Assembly: GCA_022925895.1 (NCBI GenBank)
Contig: JAKSYS010000760.1
Location: forward strand, 1-27,050
DNA length: 27,050 bases
Origin: Fragilaria crotonensis
Lineage: Eukaryota; Bacillariophyta; Fragilariophyceae; Fragilariales; Fragilariaceae
Reading direction: 5' to 3'
A program made the position numbers and the translations under genes. Numbering within the stretch: position 1 is the first letter of the stretch; every line of letters starts with the position of its first letter. Below are positions 1-10,261 of this stretch, one piece after another. The notes under the pieces are model-generated. The model was not told where the DNA came from. It was given only the letters and a program-made list of their open reading frames with translations, and made no database searches.

Positions 1-151
1 GTGGGTTGGGATGGGTCTGATGTCGGATGGCGTGATGGATGATGGCCATGAAAACGGGCTCCTGAATGTTATGAGACTGACTTCTCACCGACGTTCGCTG
101 CATTCTGAATCCCTCATCGCCAGAAGATACAAACACATTGACGTGCTGAGA

Positions 152-2317
152 ATGCAAGTATTGATATTTGCATTAATGACCATGTGCACCTGTACGTTAG
201 CTTTTGGCGTGGTTCGACGATTGGCGTCGGCACCTGCTCGATCCGTCCGACGAATGGCTTCCGTCTCTAATGCACAGAAGCTGTGCGGCATTGACTTTGT
301 TCAGAAGACTGTTGTGGATGTTTTGAACGATGTCTTTGATCCTTAGGAAATCGCCCGTGCGAATGCTCTGGCGAAACTCGATAAGGGCAACAAAAGAAGC
401 AGAAGAAACCAAAGAAAGGCGAGGATACTCCTCCTCCAACAGAACCGATAGAGCCTTCAATGTCGGATGAAGAAAAGATAGCTTTAGCGGATGCAGCAGC
501 TTCCGAAGCAAGGCCCTTCGGGCTATCTGACGCTATGGTTACTCCTGCTACTCGACCAGAGTTTGGAGACTATCAGGTTAATGCAGCAATGGGACTTGCC
601 AACGCGGTCGGTATGAATCCAAGGTACGTCTGATCTTGAGATCTCAAGTCTCATTTTTAATGACTCCTCTAATAGTGATGGAAAAATTCAGAGAGTGCGC
701 AGCCAAGATCGTCGAGGGGATCTTGCCCAAGATTGGCGAGCTTATGGAGGCACCTGAGATAGCCGGTCCGGGGTTCATCAATCTGAAGTTCAAAGAGGCT
801 TACCTGGAAGCTGCGGCAACCGCGATGGCCAAAGATGCGAATGGCCGAATGGGAGTCCCACTGACAGATCGAAAGCAAAAGATTGTCGTGGATTTTTCGT
901 CTCCCAATATTGCCAAGGAAATGCACGTTGGACATCTTCGATCGACAATCATTGGAGACACACTCTGCAACGTGTTGGAGTTTGCAGGGCATGATGTTGT
1001 CCGCCTCAATCATATCGGTGACTGGGGAACTCAATTTGGAATGCTTGTCGAACATTTACGAGATGAATATCCGGCGGCCTTGAACAAAGAGACCTCAGAG
1101 CAGGTCGAGCTGGGCGATCTCGTGTTGCTCTACAAGGCAGCCAAGAAGCGTTTTGACGTGGACGAGGACTTCAAAACTAGAGCTCGCGAGGGTGTCGTCA
1201 AATTGCAAGCAGGGAATGCAGAAGAACTTGCAGCGTGGGAATCGCTGTGTGCGGCCAGTCGCCTTGAATACCAGAAAAGATATACGACAAACTCAACATC
1301 AAGGGATTGAAAGAACGTGGAGAATCGTTTTACAATCCATACCTCAATGATGTTGTTAAGGATTTAGAGGAGCAAGGTTTGGCGGTGGAGAGTGAAGGTG
1401 CGAAAGTGGTCTTTCTCGAGGGATACGAGAACCGCGACGGCACGAAACTCCCGCTGTTGGTACAGAAATCTGACGGTGGTTTCAATTATGCTACAACCGA
1501 CCTTGCTGCCATTCGTCATCGAGTTCTGATGTCCAAGGGTGACGGTGGAGAGCAAGCGGACCGGGTACTGTATGTGACTGATGCAGGTCAATCTCAACAC
1601 TTCAGCATGGTTTTCCAGGCTGCTAAGAAGGCAAACTTTGTTCCAGAACATTCTTCATTGGAGCATGTACCTTTCGGTCTCGTCCAAGGCGAAGACGGCA
1701 AGAAATTCGCGACGCGATCCGGTGACACTGTGAAACTGAAGGATCTGCTGGACGAAGCTGTCCGCATTGCTGGTGAAGACATCAAAGCTCGGAATCCAGA
1801 CGAAGCATCGAGCGCGCAATTCGAGGAGGTCGCCACGACCGTCGGCATTGGCGCTGTCAAGTACGCAGACCTTTCCATGAACCGCGAATCTAACTATCGC
1901 TTCAGCTACGAGCGCATGCTAAGTCTGAATGGCAACACCGCTCCTTACATGTTATACGCGTATGCTCGCATTTGCAGTATCATTCGTAAGGCCGTGGACC
2001 AAACTGAAGGGAACGTTCAGTGGCCCGAATCGTCGCCAATTGTTATTTCGCATGATGCTGAACGCCAGCTTATTCGCAATTTGGTGAAGCTCCCCGATGT
2101 CTTAAGTGAAGTTGAACGAGAGCTGTATCCCAACCGTATGTGCGACTATCTGTTTGAAACATCGCAAAAATTTAACCAATTCTACGAGAACTGCTCGGTC
2201 AACAATGCTGAAACCCCTGAACTCAGAGCCAGTCGGTTATCCCTTTGCATGGCAACTGCCTCAACGATTCGCCTTCTGCTGAGCTTGTTGGGTATTCCGA
2301 CTGTGGAACGTCTATAA
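152..2317 (+). CDS. Arginyl-tRNA synthetase, plastid-targeted (possibly dual-targeted), reading frame interrupted
   Basis: Class I aminoacyl-tRNA synthetase that charges tRNA-Arg. Exon 1 is 152-623, a 68-bp GT-AG intron is 624-691, and exon 2 is 692-2317; about 699 residues. The start at 152 gives a signal peptide (MQVLIFALMTMCTCTLA) followed by Phe and an Arg/Ser-rich stretch, which is a diatom plastid presequence. An internal Met at 254 (MASVSN) could give a cytosolic form. Family marks are the HVGH (HIGH-like) motif at 924-935, the GDWGTQFGML block after it, the segment VQGEDGKKFATRSGDTVKL in the place of the KMSKS loop, and a C-terminal DALR-type anticodon-binding region. Three lesions are seen: an in-frame TAG at 344-346, and one missing base at each of two A4 runs (392-395 and 1275-1278). 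With one A added at each run, exon phases close exactly. This suggests a real gene with sequence errors rather than a long-dead copy; the TAG remains unexplained. Confidence 0.9.
624..691 (+). other. Intron of the ArgRS gene
   Basis: This 68-bp intron has a GTACGT donor and a TTCAG acceptor. Splicing here joins AG to A, making Arg followed by Glu-Cys-Ala-Ala-Lys, and keeps both flanking conserved segments in frame. The nearer AG at 674-675 would break the frame. Confidence 0.8.
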
Positions 2318-3633
2318 GAGCATACGAATTTCCCATTATAGTGTGCCATTCTAACGCAGCTCGACATGAACTAATGTTTTATGTACCATTTTAATCTCTC
2401 ATTTGCTAGAGAAATACTTTGTTAACAACAATCATGGTTGCAATGTACGATACGCTTGCATGATTAGTTATCAACCGCATTGACTCGTGGTTTCTTCAGT
2501 TTCCAGACAGACACTTCACGACTACGAAGTCGCAAACTAGTCGTAGACCTCTCAGACGGGCATCGAGGGCGCTTCCCCATCAGCTCATGTTTCACTCACA
2601 ACAAAACCATTACAGAAAGAACGCGAGCAAGGCTGTTGTGGAAGAGAAGGTGACCTCGTTCATCTCAGAAATGCACTCCACGGAACGCGAGAGGTGTTTA
2701 TCCCCTTTGGAAACACCCACAGTTCCTATGGATTGATGGAAGAGGTAAGTGTTTGGTGGAATCCGTAAAGCCAGTGCAATCGTCGTTGCCCGTTTGTTCA
2801 CAGCTTTTCGTCAAATCCACGGGTCAAAGTGTTGCGTCGTCGTAGTCGTTAAGTACCTGGTAGTTTGTCGAAGGTGCTTCGTGAAACGGCACATCATAAG
2901 ATTGGCGTTGAAATGTTGAAACCATGATCGAAAGACTGTTCAGAACATTCTCGTCTTGAAAAAGTTTGCCCTTTCCACTTCCATGCCAGCACCGCCATCA
3001 ACTTTGATACTTTGATCTTTGATCCTTTCCCGTTTGCGGGATGCGTATCGGTCCAAGACCTATAATGTTCGTCACGTTGCTCGTGGAAGGTGACAGTGGA
3101 TAGTGGACTTGGCAGCTCAATTTCAGGATACAAAAGGTACTGTAACTCGTGATGGCAGTGCAACTGTACACCGTGAAACTCTCAACACACATTCCAGTAC
3201 TACAACACCGTTGTGAACTGTATGTGAAATACGGAGTACTCGTACGGAAAGTACCGGTACCTGGTACCTGGTACCTTGTACTTGTACCTGGTATGTCATA
3301 CTTGTACCTGCACCAGTAATCCAACCGAGTCCACTTCTGTAATTGCATACTTTTATGCATAACGGCATTTGTACCAAACACATATTAGCGCCCATAGCCC
3401 ATATGCATACAGCATACACGGTGTTCTGTGCACACTCAAGTGTATCGTAAACGACACCGGTTCAGTGTAGTCGTGCGTTGCGGTGTTGTGGAGGATAGCA
3501 ATTCCAGTAATCCTGTTCCTCTTCTCATCCAGCGAAGTGTAGTCATTCCAGTGGTGAAGTGGGATCGAGTGTGAAGAAACCGAAAGGTTCAAGATATTTA
3601 TTGAGCGCATTTCACACGAGTGAGCACATCATC
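2318..3633. other. Intergenic region with a GTAC-rich tract
   Basis: I see no supported gene here. The open frames on either strand are short and look random. About 3225-3320 holds a cluster of GTACCTGGTACC-type words of the kind also found at 6300-6960, 19020-19130, 22150-22560 and 26230-26345. The promoter of the downstream zinc-binding gene should lie at the right end, but no core element is recognisable. Confidence 0.5.
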
Positions 3634-4770
3634 ATGAGTATATCCATCATGGTCGTCGACAGGGACGACAGCAATGTGAAGCATAAGCGGCGTTATTGCC
3701 GCATTCCCAACTGCTCCAAGATCGTGAAATCACAGGGTTTGTGTCAACGACACGGAGCCAAGACCAGAAAATGCAAAGTGGAGGAATGCCCGAAACAGGC
3801 CCAGGGAAACTTCGATGGCATGTGCAAATTCCATTTCAAGCAAACCAAGACGCAGCTCATAGCTAAGCCTTTGACAGAAGAAGATATGTCTCCAGAGCCA
3901 GTCGGAGAATCTGTTTTTGATTCGATACTTCCTGCATCTATTGGGTGGTCTGAAGAAAAGGAGGCAATGCCTCTTATCAAGCACCTCAAAGATGGCTTTG
4001 ATCGGCAGAAGCCAAGGGGTTGGCATCGCAATGAAGAGCGTCGTTCTAGAGGACTTCCTCCCGTTCCCAATCCAGCTGTTCAGCTGGAGGGATGGGAGCG
4101 AGAGTTAGTCTGGTTGGAAATTTGTCTATTGTCCGGCTGCCCTCAATCATCTTTTCGCCATCTAGCGAGAAGCTGGGGGCGCGACAAAGGCTTTCACATG
4201 GTGCTGGCACAATTCATTTGCGAGCGCCGGGGCGACGTTGAGCGAAAGAAGCGAGTCAAAGGTGAATCGCTCAATCGGAAGACTCGGCGCGTTCCCTTGG
4301 AGTTTGCACCCACCGGAGACGAGCCGCACAACGTCATGGACCTGGACGATGTTGAACTTGATATGTTTCCGTTCGATCTCAACTCGGCAAACGAGATTGA
4401 AGATCCCACCGTCAATTTTACACATATTCCCAACTTTACGAATCTTGGCAAGCGTGTAAGGCAACGTTCCATGGAGATGTCTCACATTCCGCAGCATCTG
4501 CTTCAGGAAGACCGCTCACCGGCGTTCGACCCGCATCTGTTGGTACATCAACAAGAACCACAACAACACCTCCGTCATCATCATGTGGACGTAGATTACA
4601 ACAACGCGGGCTACAATCCCTACTCCTACGTGGCTCCTCAGATTCAAATTCAACCCGAGTCTCCAATAATCAGCAAGACAGTTGTCGACCATGACGACTT
4701 GGAGTTTGAAGAAGATGTTTCATCGCCGAGGCGGACGGAACGTCGATCAGGGCAATACCTGCCAGTTTGA
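3634..4770 (+). CDS. WRKY19-like Cys/His zinc-binding protein, putative transcription factor
   Basis: An intact 378-residue protein. The start is the first ATG of the open frame; codons back to about 3559 are open but lack ATG. Residues about 22-67 hold two consecutive Cys/His units: C-x4-C-x9-C-x2-H (C22, C27, C37, H40) and C-x4-C-x11-C-x2-H (C47, C52, C64, H67), embedded in Lys/Arg-rich sequence. This is the short repeat that automatic annotation of diatom and oomycete genomes often labels WRKY19-like; no WRKYGQK heptad is present. The middle is Trp- and Arg-rich. The C-terminal third is low-complexity (His/Gln-rich near 4545-4590, then acidic). By inference it is a nuclear DNA-binding or zinc-binding regulator. 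No frameshift is seen, unlike many neighbours. Confidence 0.75.
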   Translation: MSISIMVVDRDDSNVKHKRRYCRIPNCSKIVKSQGLCQRHGAKTRKCKVEECPKQAQGNFDGMCKFHFKQTKTQLIAKPLTEEDMSPEPVGESVFDSILPASIGWSEEKEAMPLIKHLKDGFDRQKPRGWHRNEERRSRGLPPVPNPAVQLEGWERELVWLEICLLSGCPQSSFRHLARSWGRDKGFHMVLAQFICERRGDVERKKRVKGESLNRKTRRVPLEFAPTGDEPHNVMDLDDVELDMFPFDLNSANEIEDPTVNFTHIPNFTNLGKRVRQRSMEMSHIPQHLLQEDRSPAFDPHLLVHQQEPQQHLRHHHVDVDYNNAGYNPYSYVAPQIQIQPESPIISKTVVDHDDLEFEEDVSSPRRTERRSGQYLPV

Positions 4771-5138
4771 TTCAAGCATCGACCCTGTCGCTGCGAAGTA
4801 AATGAACAATTCCGAGAACACATCCAACTGCTCAAGGACGAAGTTTCTTCTCAAGCAGTTTAAAGAGAATGCAATAGTTAGGGTACGATCTGTTTATTGA
4901 CTGCGTTTTCGATCTAATACAGCTAGAGCACGGTTAGGAATGGACGAACGAGCTGACAGCGCCTACGTGACCCGCAAGGATCACGAAGACCTTTCAGGCG
5001 AAGGAATGCGACAACGCTATTTGAATGAGTGTGCATTAGAAGACGTTATTCTGATTTATTATGAAATCACATAGTGTAAAGGGTGCAATTTCACGAGTGA
5101 ACAGTAAAATGATTCCTTGCTACCTGGTTCCCAGACAT
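4771..5138. other. Convergent intergenic region
   Basis: This is the space between the 3' ends of the zinc-binding gene (+) and the REEP gene (-). It would hold both 3' UTRs. No coding sequence, structured RNA or repeat is recognised. Confidence 0.5.
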
Positions 5139-6064
5139 CTAGCTAGTCTTCTTCGCTGGCTTTGCCTGTTCCAAGTAAGGAAGAAGGAGAGGTCGGACGA
5201 CATCGTTGTACACCATTTGTGCCCCCTGGAACTTGGGGTGGTAAAGCCAAAGGAAGAAACCGCACTTGATGTAGAAATAGAAGGGAATAAATGTAGTCAA
5301 AACCGATGCAGTAGACTCAACAATGGAGAATAGCGAGAAGACCACCCAATATGTAAGCCACTGAGTGTTGTCAGCCGTTTCGACAGAGTCGATGGCCTTG
5401 AACGACATGTAGGCAGGGTAGAAGAAACCCATAAGATCAGAGATAAGTTTCGCTCCGCCGACGACCCAGGTGAGGATAGTGAGAACGCTCGTGATCAGAA
5501 CAAAAAGGATTGCCTTTGGGACTTCGAACTTTGTTTCGAGATCCTTCAAGCGATCTGTTCTCGTTGTAGCAAGAGAAAGGTAGTGTGAGTGAACAGTAGA
5601 CACCTGACAATTGCGGCTCTCGTAACCAATATTCCCTCGCTGTGTTCCAGAAGGTACCTGGTATCATACGTGCCAAAATACGAATCCCACGGAACCGTGT
5701 TTAAAGGTGCCGCAACCCAAAACAACCAAGCAAACAGCACCGCATTGTACAGTGCATGAATCCACATTCCACATTGCCGTGGATCAACAGTGGAGACAAG
5801 ACAGGTCGATGCGAACCCAACAGGAAGTCGCAGGTTTCATTGTGAACATCCTGTGCAGGCAACAGAACAACATCACCCAACTGGCAGAATTTGCCGCACG
5901 TAGCCCCAGTATTGAACGATCGGAACCCCACAAAGGGATCTCAAAGAGAATGAATTTCGGAATCAATTGATACACGCACCATACTGAGTAAGCGATGGAT
6001 ACTTCACCATGAAAGCATCGATCTTCTGACAGATCTTATCGACTTGTGGAGGAAGGTGAACCAT
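5139..6064 (-). CDS. REEP5/DP1/Yop1/HVA22 family ER membrane-shaping protein
   Basis: Two exons: 6064-5980 and 5554-5139, joined across a 425-bp GT-AG intron (GTGCGT donor, GAACAG acceptor). The join makes an Asp codon (LTQY-D-RLKDLETKF) and gives an uninterrupted 166-residue protein. The family core is clear: FEVPK, then a hydrophobic hairpin region, GFFYPAYMSFKAI, the signature DNTQWLTYWVVFSLFSI, a second hydrophobic region, and FFLWLYHPKFQGA. Proteins of this family insert hydrophobic hairpins into the ER membrane, bend it into tubules, and act in vesicle traffic. No plastid presequence is present, which fits an ER location. The C-terminus ends in a short Lys-rich tail. No indel is needed to read it. 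Confidence 0.9.
5555..5979 (-). other. 425-bp intron of the REEP gene
   Basis: This intron is much longer than the others in the window (64-126 bp). Phase is 1 on both sides. It contains a GTACCTGGTATC word near 5654-5665, the same motif that fills intergenic DNA here. Open frames inside it on both strands resemble no family I know. Confidence 0.75.
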
Positions 6065-7248
6065 GGCTGCGGTCTTCGTTCGTTGCTTCGAAATCCGGTT
6101 TTGATGTGTGCAACTAGTCGTATAGAGAGTAAATACGAATGGGTCAAAAAATATTTTTTCGTTGCGAATTGCGTTTTTGAAAAATGACAAGGTGTTGGTT
6201 GCACCTGCTACTTTAATGTGACGTCGACAACAGAATATCCTCAAATATCTAAACCTTAGTGGAGATGCAGTCATTTGTTCAAGTTACAATCCTGTATGCA
6301 TACTTGCAAATGTAGTACCAGGTACATGTACTTGGCTACTTGCCTGTACCTGGTACTGTACCATGTCGAAGGAATCAACTACGATTCTACTGTATGATAT
6401 ATGATATAAACAAACAACAAACCGTCATCCTATCATCATATCATCATACTCTCTCTACTAGTAGAGAGTACAAGTTCCAGATACCAGGTACTCGAGTACA
6501 GTACCATACATATATGTGTACCAGGTACATGTACGGTACATATGTTATACAGTTTTACATGAATCCGAACCTTATATGGGGGGTACTTGTAACAGCTATG
6601 TACATGTACTACAGTACTGCTACTACCTGGTAGAAGTATGATGACATAAATGGAACGAGTTCTACGTAGTACTACGTGGTCCCAGGTACTACATTACCTT
6701 CCACGCCGAGTACTAGTACCTCAATGTTCCAGAATACTCCAAGTACCTGATACTAGTACCACGTACCTGTATGACGTATTCTGCATTCTTATTGTCCGCC
6801 AACTTCGTGGACTGCACTACTCGTAGCAGTAGCATTTTTCATGTACAGTACTAGTACCTGGACCCTGGAACTCGAAGTTCAAGTACTCGAGTCCTCCTGT
6901 ACTCTGGTACTCGAGTACAAGTACGCCGGAGTATGTACAGTACCTTGTAGTTCTACCAGTTACTTGTCGCAATAGTGAAATTTGTATTACTGATGTCGTA
7001 TCCTTTCTACGTTGTTAAAAAAACCTATCGAGGACGTGTACCCATACAGTACAATCGTATGTAAATACCGGTACGCACTGACGAATACCGCAACGAAAGT
7101 CGGTACAGTGGCAGGTGTTGCCATGACGGTAAGTTCGGGTTGGGGACAATCACCACGACGCCGAGACCAAGAGACGTAGACACATTGCCTCACTGGAGTC
7201 CCATTCGTCGCATCGCTATTGACCGCCATTCCTTGTGATCTCTTTACC
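6065..7248. other. Intergenic region dense in GTAC palindromic words
   Basis: About 6300-6960 is packed with short palindromic or near-palindromic words built on GTAC (for example ACCAGGTACATGTAC, GTACCTGGTACTGTACC, CTCGAGTAC, ACTAGTACC). No reading frame of any credible length crosses it. The left part should hold the REEP promoter and the right part the promoter of the 7249 gene. The GTAC tract is also listed as a repeat. Confidence 0.6.
6300..6960. repeat. GTAC-word repeat tract
   Basis: Irregular, non-tandem repetition of 8-12 bp words with GTAC cores, in both orientations because the words are self-complementary. Spacing is variable, so it is not a simple satellite or microsatellite. 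Shorter tracts of the same words lie at 3225-3320, 19020-19130, 19560-19745, 22150-22560 and 26230-26345. Confidence 0.7.
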
Positions 7249-7695
7249 ATGGCACCCGTCGTTGAAATGGAAGCTTTCATGAATGAGGACGTTTCATTTC
7301 AGACTGAAACGGAACAGAAGGAAGTGGGTGCCGAGGATGTTCCAACGAACAACGGAATCTTGTCCTCGGATGAAACCTACGACGCCGAGGACGAGAGGCG
7401 ATTCGTTTGGTTCCAGAAGGAAGTGGAACAGAAGAAACTTGAAGACTTGAAGTTCGCCAAACGAATGGATGCAAAGCAAGAAGAGTTCCCGGCCGAAAAT
7501 GCCAAACCAGCCTTTGATAAGAAGAAGGATTTCAAGGACAAGTTCCGTGCGGGTGGTGGTGCCAAGGAAAACTGGCTCGACCGATTTTACCAAGGGCAAA
7601 AATGCCTTTGTCCGCCCTTGCACAGTAGGATGGAAGAGTCAAAATCAACCCTCATGAGAGGTGGTGGAAACCGTACTCCGCGACAGAAGGGATAA
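7249..7695 (+). CDS. Hypothetical charged protein
   Basis: A 148-residue open frame starting at the ATG in ACCATGGCA, a good initiation context. I do not recognise a family. The N-terminal half is acidic. The middle (FVWFQKEVEQKKLEDLKFAK and onward) is Lys/Glu-rich and probably helical or coiled. The C-terminal part is Gly/Arg/Lys-rich. Codon usage in the first 115 residues looks coding. After about 7595 the alternative frame also reads plausibly (TKGKNAFVRPCTVGW), so a one-base error may hide the true C-terminus. No signal peptide or membrane segment is seen. Confidence 0.5.
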   Translation: MAPVVEMEAFMNEDVSFQTETEQKEVGAEDVPTNNGILSSDETYDAEDERRFVWFQKEVEQKKLEDLKFAKRMDAKQEEFPAENAKPAFDKKKDFKDKFRAGGGAKENWLDRFYQGQKCLCPPLHSRMEESKSTLMRGGGNRTPRQKG

Positions 7696-9148
7696 AAGGG
7701 TTGTTGTCGCCAGCAGGCGGCTGTTGCCCCTGAACGTCCCGAATCCTGAACCGAAATCTCAGAATTACACTTATGCTTGCGTCCATTATCGGATAATCAA
7801 AAAGAGCCAATAACATCTTAGCCGAGCTTGGTTTTTATCTTTATCGTCTCCGTGTGCCTATGCAGCTTAGGGAGCGCAAGACGATCCAAGGTTAGAACAT
7901 GGGAGCACTCTTGCCGAATATGATTCCGGTGTGGGTTCGGAATGCTGTTGGATTCTCTATCTCATCGGATTCGGGTTGGCTCATCCGCGACGAACGCATC
8001 AGTATTGGGATCGAATTAAGAGTTTTATCCTTCGGCTGGACAGTGCTGAACGTGACTAGGCGACCCAGATGTCGCAGAAAGACTCCCAATTGGGATTGTC
8101 TTTGGGAGTTGCCCAAGCATATTCATAACTAGAATCGTTACGTCATCTACCACTTGTGGCGTGCTTCAAGAGACCCTCGCCACTCTTTCGATTCATATCG
8201 CGAATTGCGTGGAAATGGAGTTAGTTTTCCTAATGCTCGCCTAGTAATCAATACGCAACTTCGCGCAAGGCTGGTTGTAATCCCATTCTCATGACATGAA
8301 ACGCTGAGAAATTTTTACAAAGTGAATTCTCGCGGGAGTTTCGAAAAATGTTGCAGGTCACACTAACTTAGGAGCAATTACATGATCTCTAGTCATCCTG
8401 ATCTGAGTACGGATTACCAAAATAGGTTCTCGAGTACGAAGCAACAAAGCAGAAGTCCTGCCGACTGCAGACTTTATTTGATGTCATATCATGTATCTCG
8501 ATCGCAATTGCAACCACTGTATCTGGAACAAGTTTGGGCTCTACACGGCCCGAGGAAATGGTGCAGACCAGATCTGACATTGCTATCCCAATCCCACGGT
8601 GGTTGGAAAGAATGTCCTTACTACACGGAGAACTGAAACGGCACAGAGTTGTATCGTTGTAGATGTGATGCCGCGCGTGACTGAACCAAGGACGGAAAGC
8701 TAGAGCGGTACAGGTAGTATCGGCCCACGATTAATCATCCACTAAGAGGTAGCTCCTAAGTTGGTAGGGGTGCAAAGACTGCGACTAGAGTACTGCAAAA
8801 CGAGAAATAAAGAGTTGTATCGTGTTATATTGCATTGGCATGATAGCCAACAGGATACAACAGTTCCAGGCTCCAGGTAGGTACAACTAGATACTCTACT
8901 CGTACTCGCATATTTGCAGACCATGTTTGATTGGTTTGTGAACGGGATTGGGCTTCAAGTCGTGATGTGTTGTTGATATGTCGTATCGTTTTTAGTGTGT
9001 ATCAATTCGGGTATGTCAATCTATGTCACCCGGGATGTCGGTACTGCATCCACCATCTGAATCGTTCGCTATGACCTGCGACGTGACCTACGACATCTGA
9101 TCTCCGGGAAAGTACCATGTGAGAGCTGCGAAGGAACCCTCTCGAACG
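7696..9148. other. Gene-free stretch left of the retrotransposon
   Basis: Several short open frames occur (for example 7899-8132 and 8382-8636), but none resembles a family or shows clear coding bias. The stretch ends at the left end of the A1 repeat. No tRNA, rRNA or CRISPR structure is seen. Confidence 0.5.
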
Positions 9149-9259
9149 TTACATTTAAGACTTAGGCCAAACTGCAGTAGGCGTACTAGCGCACATAGTA
9201 CACTACACCATAGCCTACAGCCTTAGTTGCTACGTAGTCGGGTATGATGGACCAGGACA

Positions 9260-9282
9260 GCCAGTAGTACCATACTACTGGC
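9260..9282. repeat. Perfect hairpin in A1 (10-bp stem, 3-nt loop)
   Basis: GCCAGTAGTA at 9260-9269 is the exact reverse complement of TACTACTGGC at 9273-9282, with loop CCA. The same hairpin is conserved in A2 at 17146-17168. Confidence 0.85.
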
Positions 9283-9310
9283 GGGAAATTACTGTACCTG
9301 GATGGAGAAT

Positions 9311-9339
9311 CGATCACTCACTTTTCTCATGAGTGATCG
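9311..9339. repeat. Perfect hairpin in A1 (10-bp stem, 9-nt loop)
   Basis: CGATCACTCA at 9311-9320 pairs exactly with TGAGTGATCG at 9330-9339, with loop CTTTTCTCA. The same structure is present in A2 at 17194-17222. Confidence 0.85.
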
Positions 9340-9386
9340 AACGATGGCAATGGTGATGTTACATCTGCCTAACCATTTTTCGCTAC

Positions 9387-10261
9387 AACTTGTGAGCCGA
9401 GTAAAAACACAAATACGACACTACATTATAGCAATGTATGTGTCCAACAACAATTGTACAACCATTACAGCAACAAACGCGATCCTGCGATCCTGCAATC
9501 AGCGCCGCCGCCAAAAATCATCACGATAAAAAAATCACATCAAAACGCATCAAGCGATGCTAACAAAACTAGCGATCAAGCGATCAACCAAACAACCCAA
9601 TCTACAACTTTTGTAAACGAATACATTAGTCCGAGTAGTAGTGCAACAACAAATAAACATCATTGCAACTTCACAATGATGGCGCCACCATCATAAAACT
9701 CGAACAAACCGAGTCATGTACTCAAAAAGTTCTCTATCTGTAAAAGACATTTCAAACACACACCAACTGTACTAAATACGAGCAATCAAACACGCAGACA
9801 TCCAAGAACACTAAATAGCCAACGTGTAATTTATACATACAGGAGACCAATATATCCTACCCAACAAAAATAGTACAACGTACTACCATATACAACTTAA
9901 GTACACTACTAAATAGCGTACCTACACCTACAAACACAAACGAAGTAGTACCCGAAATACAATGGAAAACTAAGACCACAATGACCAAAAACAAAACATT
10001 CAAAATCAAGAGATTTATCGTCTGTGTGACTAAATATACATGCACACCTATAATACCTGCCCCATTTCCAAACAACCCCAAACCCACTTCGAATCCAGTC
10101 CCAACGATACAGCAAACATTCTACCCTGCTTTATACACCAAAGTAATACTAGAAAGCAAAGCCATTCACACACCCATGTATAAAGTGAATTTATGCACAC
10201 AAAAAAGCAATCTCAACAACCTCCCGTCTAAACTCCAAAGTGCAACAAACCTCTTTCAACC
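9387..10261 (+). other. Retrotransposon 5' leader
   Basis: The stretch between A1 and the gag start is A/C-rich and poor in G, like the rest of the element's plus strand. Short open frames (for example 9454-9696) are Asn/Thr/Ser-rich because of this composition and show no family resemblance. It probably holds the 5' untranslated leader of the element transcript; no promoter motif is recognisable. Confidence 0.5.

Larger units (their letters stand above)
9149..9386 (+). repeat. A1 split direct repeat (left end of element)
   Basis: This 238-bp repeat matches A2 at 17033-17270. The match ends sharply at TTTTCGCTAC. The differences are a few substitutions and small indels: a T/G change near 9162, GGTATG against AATTATG near 9241, one A missing in ACCAGG, an extra ACT near 9291, and one T missing near 9341. 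I set the left end at TTACA because B1/A2 has TTACA at the same place; the strictest match starts at TAAGAC (9156). Confidence 0.88.

Noticed and set aside
344-346. Short intron to remove the in-frame TAG of ArgRS
   Set aside because: Any GT upstream close enough gives an intron of less than about 40 bases and removes sequence that reads as conserved protein.
2998-3381. 127-codon open frame on the minus strand between ArgRS and the zinc-binding gene
   Set aside because: It runs through the GTAC-rich tract, is low-complexity (repeated Thr/Tyr/Val/Pro words) and overlaps other random frames; no family resemblance.
5707-5970. Open frames inside the REEP intron on both strands
   Set aside because: The intron joins two halves of a conserved family in perfect phase; the internal frames have no recognisable features.
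6300-6960. CRISPR array or satellite
   Set aside because: The GTAC words have irregular spacing, no constant repeat length and no unique spacers.
7696-9148. tRNA or other structured RNA gene
   Set aside because: No T-arm box, cloverleaf arrangement or snRNA-like conserved segment could be identified by eye.
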